Positions 23,585 to 27,722 of a DNA stretch of 27,722 bases are shown here, piece by piece (the stretch's first letter is position 1; each line of letters begins with the position of its first letter). Below the pieces are notes generated by a model. That model searched no databases and was not told the DNA's origin. It saw only the letters and a list, made by a program, of their open reading frames with translations. The stretch lies in the NCBI GenBank assembly GCA_018900975.1, contig JAHIFK010000229.1:1-27722 (forward strand). The letters run 5' to 3'. The DNA is from Methanobacteriota archaeon. GTDB taxonomy: Archaea > Halobacteriota > Methanosarcinia > Methanosarcinales > Methanoperedenaceae. Both the position numbers and the translations under genes were made by a program.

Positions 23585-24091
23585 ATGGCAGAAGCTGCAA
23601 AATTAGTAAACCAGGAACTCCAGCTCGTCGTCTTTAGATCAGGCGACGAGGAGTTCGGGGTCGAAATAGGGAACGTGCAGGAGATCATCCGCTTGACCAG
23701 CATCACGAAAATACCGCAGGCAGGTGACTTTATTAATGGCATAATCAACCTGCGCGGCAGGATCATTGTAGTGATAAACCTCAATGTGGTAATGGGAATT
23801 GAAACTACGGTGAACAGGGATGAGAACGCGCGCATCATAGTGGCTGACGTTGGCGACACCGTGGTCGGGTTCATGGTAGATTCCGTGAGTGAGGTCATTC
23901 GTCTCCCCATAAAGGATATCGAGCCTGCGCCTGCTATTATTGCGAACAGGATCGGAACTGAATATCTGCGTGGCGTTGGCAAGATGGAAAACAGGCTGCT
24001 TATCCTTCTTAAACTGGATAAGATACTTGGGGCGGAAAAACTGAACAGCATCCATAAAATATCAGAAGAAACGAAGCCAGAGGCCTCGTAA
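23585..24091 (+). CDS. cheW: Chemotaxis coupling protein CheW (first copy)
   Basis: CheW links the receptor tip to CheA in the signalling array. The 168 residues show QLVVFRSGDEEFGVEIGNVQEIIR (13-36), IPQAGDFINGIINLRGRIIVVINL (43-66) with the conserved Arg57, RIIVADVGDTVVGFMVDSVSEVIRL, and a C-terminal LLKLDKIL strand-helix, a complete CheW fold. It follows the receptor after 9 nt, so the two are co-transcribed. It is closely related to the second copy 107 nt downstream, which implies a local duplication. Confidence 0.95.
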   Translation: MAEAAKLVNQELQLVVFRSGDEEFGVEIGNVQEIIRLTSITKIPQAGDFINGIINLRGRIIVVINLNVVMGIETTVNRDENARIIVADVGDTVVGFMVDSVSEVIRLPIKDIEPAPAIIANRIGTEYLRGVGKMENRLLILLKLDKILGAEKLNSIHKISEETKPEAS

Positions 24092-24124
24092 TCCATTTTA
24101 TTTTTGGTTTCAAAAATTTTCATG

Positions 24125-24141
24125 TTCACACTTTTTTCACA
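24125..24141 (+). promoter_or_regulatory. 17-bp motif shared by chemotaxis promoters, copy 2
   Basis: TTCACACTTTTTTCACA lies 57 nt before the second cheW start and differs by one base from the copy at 21974. A TATA-like CTTATTAAC follows at about 24149. The second cheW therefore probably has its own promoter. Confidence 0.5.
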
Positions 24142-24198
24142 CTGATGCTTATTAACATGTGGAGAGAAATGATAGTTAATACAGCTTAAGAGGGAATC

Positions 24199-24723
24199 AT
24201 GGCACAAAGTCCAAACATATCGGCTAATAAAGGATTTGGAGATGCAGAGCTTCAGCTTGTCGTGTTTAATATACACGATGAGGAGTTTGGCGTTGAGATC
24301 GATACCGTGCAGGAGATAATCCGCATGATAAACATAACCGAAATTCCCAGGGCTCCTCCCTATGTTAAAGGTTTGATCAACCTTCGCGGACGAATAATAG
24401 TTGTGATCAACCTGAGCACTATAATGAGGGTGGGGAGCAATGAACCTGATGCCAATACCCGCATAATAGTGGCTGATGTCGACGGTACTGTAATGGGTTT
24501 TATTGTGGACTCGGTGAGTGAAGTGATACGCCTGTCAGCCAAGAGTATCGAGCCTACGCCTTCTATAATCACGAATAAGATACGTTCGGAATATATTAAG
24601 GGCGTTGGTAAGATAAATGAACGATTGTTGATCCTGCTGAACCTTAATAAGATGCTAAGTTCAGAAGAATTAATTCATATCCAGAATATGTCCTCTGAAA
24701 TTGCTGAAGTGGCAGCAACATAA
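24199..24723 (+). CDS. cheW: Chemotaxis coupling protein CheW (second copy)
   Basis: The 174-residue protein is a paralogue of the preceding cheW, with the same blocks: LQLVVFNIHDEEFGVEIDTVQEIIR, NLRGRIIVVINL with Arg63, RIIVADVDGTVMGFIVDSVSEVIRL and LLNLNKML. It has a longer, unrelated N-terminal dozen residues and a different tail. Differences cluster at the surface loop after IIR (MINITEIPRAPPYVKG against LTSITKIPQAGDFING). Two CheW types may allow mixed arrays. It has its own upstream motif and TATA-like box and converges on the VWA gene 36 nt away. Confidence 0.94.
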   Translation: MAQSPNISANKGFGDAELQLVVFNIHDEEFGVEIDTVQEIIRMINITEIPRAPPYVKGLINLRGRIIVVINLSTIMRVGSNEPDANTRIIVADVDGTVMGFIVDSVSEVIRLSAKSIEPTPSIITNKIRSEYIKGVGKINERLLILLNLNKMLSSEELIHIQNMSSEIAEVAAT

Positions 24724-24759
24724 TATATTACAATAAGGTTATTATGTATCCTTGTCAGG

Positions 24760-27075
24760 TTACGGCAGTAATTCCATAATTCTTCTTAAAATAACCTCAA
24801 TGCTGTACAACAGCAGCGCTGCCAGAAGAAATACCGGCCCAAGATAAACGACTTTTCGCACCATGCCTGTTTTTGCAGCAGTTGTGTGGGAAATAAGCCC
24901 ATCAAGCTCCGAAATATTATATACCCGCCCGCCAGCGCCGGTTATTATATCTGGTATTAATTCACTGCGTCCAGTATTCCGGTATTCAGAAAGTGCGTTC
25001 ACGGCTACGGTATAACCTGAAATGTCATGGAATCCTGTTGAATTCGGATAAACGGTCGCATGGTACAGTTTTTCACCGGTTTTTTCAAACTGAAGCTCAT
25101 TTCCTTCAAATGTGAGGACAGGTTCGCTTTCTGAAGATACGAATACATCGATCGGTTCGCCGACTTCCCCATCCTGGGCGCGAAGTTCAAAACCATCCGG
25201 GGTCCCGATCGCATAGTTCATTGAGTTCGCCACAAGCTTTGAATTTCCTTCGGCGTAAAGGGCTGGAGCCCAGGCATTCCCATTATCAACGGTTATAGCG
25301 ACCACCCTTCCGAGCCCGGCTCTCCAGGCAGTGATGACGGGATTACCGTTACCTGTCATAACAAGCGCCTGTGCGTTCTGCTTTGCATGGACGTTATTAT
25401 ACCCGTAAACCGTCGCGTTAAGCGCGATGTCCTGTGTAATAAAGTGACCGCTGTTCATTATCAGAAGTGGATAACCATCTCCTCTATTCCTGCTTTCTTT
25501 TTCGCCAAACAATACATTAATACCATGCGCAGCGTCCCGCCTGAGATATCCGCCGCCTCCTGCTTCTGCAAGCTGTGCCATGAACTCCACATCAGTATCC
25601 CCGCCCACCCCGATAGCATATATCGTTATCCCGTCATCCGACATTGAGCGGGCGGCTTTTAATGAAGCGCCTCTGTCAGCGACCGCGCCGTCAGATATCA
25701 CTATTACATTCATTCCGCCGTCGAAATTCCTTAACATGCTATGCGCTTCGGCAAGCGCAGGCGATAAATGGGTGGTTCCCCCATACCTGAGCCGTTGTAT
25801 GATATCCCTGACATCCGACCTGTCGGCATACTGCGAAAACGGCACGACCGTATGCGGGACATTATTGAACGCAATGACACCCAGGAAATCCCTGTCGCCC
25901 ATATCATCTATTACCTGAAGGGCAAGCCCTTTTTCAACTCCTAGTTTGGGTTCAGCGCCAGAGATGTCGCCTGTGCTTCCAGATATATCCACGATAAGTA
26001 TAACAGCGGTTTTAGCAGATATGGGAGGAATCCCGCCGTATTTTACAGGAATGAGTTGCTCAAACAGCGGCAGTTTACTGTAGTCAGAAAAAGCGTTCTG
26101 ACCTCCAACAACAACAAGACCTCCGCCATTTATGACATAATCGCTCAGGGCAAGGGCATCTGAAAAAGACAAATCTGCTGCGCTTGCATCATCAAGGACG
26201 ACAGCCTTATATCTGCTGGCATCTGCCAGATTTGCGGCAGTATACACTGAATACGAGCTTTTCATTACCTGCGAAAGCGGGGAATCTTTATCTGATACCA
26301 GAAGAACCTCAGGCAAGGGCGCCACATGCACTGATCTATAGAAAACGTTATTCTGAGGGAATTCGTCATCTAATGCTTCGAGTTCTGCTTTCATTGTATG
26401 AGACCCGACGCTTCCAAAGGAATATGTCAGAGGGATCTGCTGTGAGCCATTTATACGATCGCTGAACACGACTTTACCGTCGACCTGGACTTTCAGGTCG
26501 CCTTCGATATCTCCTGTGGACTTGATATTTACAATAAAACCTGCCTGTGTATCAAGAAAAGCCGCAGCATCGCCTTCGATTGAAACACTCATGTCTTTTT
26601 TCACTGGCTCCTGCCTGAGATAATATACCGTTGTATTAAGGCTCCGGGCAAAAGAAACCGCATCAGGAATACCTCTGCCGTAATTATTATTCCCGTCGCT
26701 GATAAGTAGTATGCTGCCCCCCGACCTCACGTTCCTGATAATTGCATCGCCGATTGGGGATCTAGTGCCTGAGATATAGTCAATAGCAGTTGGCGTCCTG
26801 TTCGAAAGGTAACCGTAAATGTCATCAGGGGGAGGAAAAAGGCGCATGCTCTCAGTCCTGTCCTCTATTATGGTTATATCCGCAGTCCCGGTCATCCCCT
26901 GCACATATTCTTCTGTGTATGGCGAGGCTATCGAGAGCAATATGATAGAAATTATCAAAAGCTTTGATGCAACAAGAATAATAGCTTTTGATCCTCCTGG
27001 TTTTAAGTAATAAAGGATGGCAAGGATTACCGGGATTACCATTAAAGCGACAACAGGATATTGAAATTGTATCAT
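24760..27075 (-). CDS. Membrane protein with von Willebrand A domains
   Basis: The 771-residue protein starts with two membrane helices (about 6-25 and 31-52). A degenerate VWA-like region follows (66-155: ITIIEDRTESM, ILLISDGNNNYG). Next come a beta-sandwich-like section and a class I amidotransferase-like fold without a visible catalytic Cys (about 255-345, INGGGLVVVGG). A full VWA domain occupies about 356-525, with MIDAS residues VDISGSTGD (Asp363, Ser365, Ser367), GGTTHLSPA (Thr434/435) and ISDGAVAD (Asp462). A further exported part and a final membrane helix near 744-765 end the protein. The bulk is thus likely extracytoplasmic. Its start overlaps the stop of the upstream gene as ATGA. 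Function is unknown; BatA/BatB-like metal-dependent adhesion or assembly is an analogy only. Confidence 0.82.
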   Translation of the reverse strand: MIQFQYPVVALMVIPVILAILYYLKPGGSKAIILVASKLLIISIILLSIASPYTEEYVQGMTGTADITIIEDRTESMRLFPPPDDIYGYLSNRTPTAIDYISGTRSPIGDAIIRNVRSGGSILLISDGNNNYGRGIPDAVSFARSLNTTVYYLRQEPVKKDMSVSIEGDAAAFLDTQAGFIVNIKSTGDIEGDLKVQVDGKVVFSDRINGSQQIPLTYSFGSVGSHTMKAELEALDDEFPQNNVFYRSVHVAPLPEVLLVSDKDSPLSQVMKSSYSVYTAANLADASRYKAVVLDDASAADLSFSDALALSDYVINGGGLVVVGGQNAFSDYSKLPLFEQLIPVKYGGIPPISAKTAVILIVDISGSTGDISGAEPKLGVEKGLALQVIDDMGDRDFLGVIAFNNVPHTVVPFSQYADRSDVRDIIQRLRYGGTTHLSPALAEAHSMLRNFDGGMNVIVISDGAVADRGASLKAARSMSDDGITIYAIGVGGDTDVEFMAQLAEAGGGGYLRRDAAHGINVLFGEKESRNRGDGYPLLIMNSGHFITQDIALNATVYGYNNVHAKQNAQALVMTGNGNPVITAWRAGLGRVVAITVDNGNAWAPALYAEGNSKLVANSMNYAIGTPDGFELRAQDGEVGEPIDVFVSSESEPVLTFEGNELQFEKTGEKLYHATVYPNSTGFHDISGYTVAVNALSEYRNTGRSELIPDIITGAGGRVYNISELDGLISHTTAAKTGMVRKVVYLGPVFLLAALLLYSIEVILRRIMELLP

Positions 27076-27722
27076 ATATCCCCCCTGTGCTTCCGATAAT
27101 AGAGTTCAATTGCCACAAGAATGATCGCAAGGATGGAAAAAAGAACAACAAGGTGCACCTTTTCAACTTTCGTACCGAATGTCTTTTCAGACTCTGTATT
27201 ATCGGAATCCGTATTATCAGTCTCTTTATTATCGATTCTTTTTACCGTGATATCCGACTCTTTTTCATCAAGAAGGTTTGCGGCTATCGTCCTATTCCCG
27301 ATCTCATAGAACCCGGCATCGCCAAGATAAAGATCAGATGTTTCAATAGAGGCGTGCGGCGCTGCTATGGTTTTTGAAGTCCCAAACGGCAGGACAGTAC
27401 CTGTTTTAAAATTAAGTTCAGAGGCGGGAAATGAGGATTCAAGGAGCCTGTACCAGAATATCGGATATGATGTCTGTAGATGGAAATCTCCCCACATGTC
27501 GTTCATACCCAGATAGACCACCCTGCCCCTGCCCACGTTCCAGTACGCCAGTACCGGCCCCTCTGGCGCCGAGGCCAATGATACTGCCCCCTCTTTGAGT
27601 GTTGCTTTCAGATAACCGGATACGCCAAGATCAAGTCCACCTGTCAGGTCTGAACTTTTGACATCAAAACCAGATGCTTTTGCCCTTCCTGATATCTCAA
27701 CAGGAAGGAGCCCTTTAGTGTC
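27072..27722 (-). CDS. Membrane-anchored protein, 5-prime truncated by window
   Basis: The reading frame is open from the window edge, so the N-terminus is missing. The visible 216 residues begin DTKGLLPVEISGRAKASGFD. They include PEGPVLAYWNVGRGRVVYLGMNDMWGDF, the C-terminal strand pattern of amidotransferase-fold domains seen in BatA-like and VWA-associated membrane proteins. An Asp/Asn/Thr/Glu-rich linker and one membrane helix (LVVLFSILAIILVAIELYY) follow, with a short basic tail. A TTG at 27578 is not a convincing start, since coding sequence continues upstream. The stop overlaps the next gene by 4 nt, so the two proteins are probably made together and may form a membrane complex. Confidence 0.75.
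   Translation of the reverse strand, partial: DTKGLLPVEISGRAKASGFDVKSSDLTGGLDLGVSGYLKATLKEGAVSLASAPEGPVLAYWNVGRGRVVYLGMNDMWGDFHLQTSYPIFWYRLLESSFPASELNFKTGTVLPFGTSKTIAAPHASIETSDLYLGDAGFYEIGNRTIAANLLDEKESDITVKRIDNKETDNTDSDNTESEKTFGTKVEKVHLVVLFSILAIILVAIELYYRKHRGDI

Noticed and set aside
23548..24276. Minus-strand 242-codon ORF
   Set aside because: It is the antisense shadow of the first cheW and its downstream gap. The cheW coding sequence is fully conserved.
1..27722. tRNA, rRNA, or complete insertion sequence
   Set aside because: I saw no cloverleaf-like sequence, rRNA signature, transposase or integrase reading frame on either strand.

Overview
This window looks like chromosomal DNA from a methanogen-related archaeon of the Methanosarcinales type, perhaps a Ca. 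Methanoperedens-like lineage. That placement is an inference. It rests on a Hel308 helicase, an archaeal-type cis-prenyltransferase, a NikR-type regulator, CheC plus CheD, TATA-like boxes 25-40 nt before several start codons, and GGTGAT/GGAGG ribosome sites. Genus cannot be fixed from the sequence alone.

Layout. (1) 1-1432: a leader with two GC-rich hairpins, then carA without carB next to it. (2) 1649-4265: a TumE-like (DUF6516) toxin-antitoxin pair, then a membrane protein with a coiled coil and a sulfatase-modifying-factor fold. (3) 4266-7500: an accessory zone with a DUF104/PIN toxin-antitoxin pair, an AbrB-type orphan, a winged-helix/nucleotidyltransferase gene, and a HEPN gene broken into two pieces. 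A short dispersed repeat recurs here and appears to be what broke the HEPN gene. (4) 7558-9714: a large DUF2339 multi-pass membrane protein with internal duplication. (5) 9715-13821: a degraded copy of the upstream repeat and promoter segment, a NikR-like gene that has lost its metal-binding middle, a cis-prenyltransferase, Hel308, and a frameshifted zinc-ribbon remnant. (6) 13830-24723: a full chemotaxis system. On the minus strand the order of transcription is an RHH protein, a receiver protein, cheY, cheB, cheA, cheR, cheC, then cheD after a 527-nt gap. Divergent on the plus strand are one chemoreceptor and two cheW genes. (7) 24760-27722: two overlapping minus-strand membrane genes, one with von Willebrand A domains, the other cut by the window edge.

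How it works together. The receptor, two CheW couplers and CheA form a signalling array. CheA phosphorylates CheY and CheB. CheR and CheB methylate and demethylate the receptor, CheD deamidates it, and CheC dephosphorylates CheY-P. The system has unusual parts: a receptor almost without an extracytoplasmic domain, a CheA with three tandem copies of a P2-like module, and an accessory receiver protein whose phosphorylation pocket is altered. Two shared DNA signatures, a 20-bp palindrome before the RHH gene and a 17-bp motif before both plus-strand chemotaxis units, suggest dedicated regulation.

The most notable non-gene content is the family of composite intergenic repeats. One part of it conserves a short reading frame, with most differences at third codon positions.
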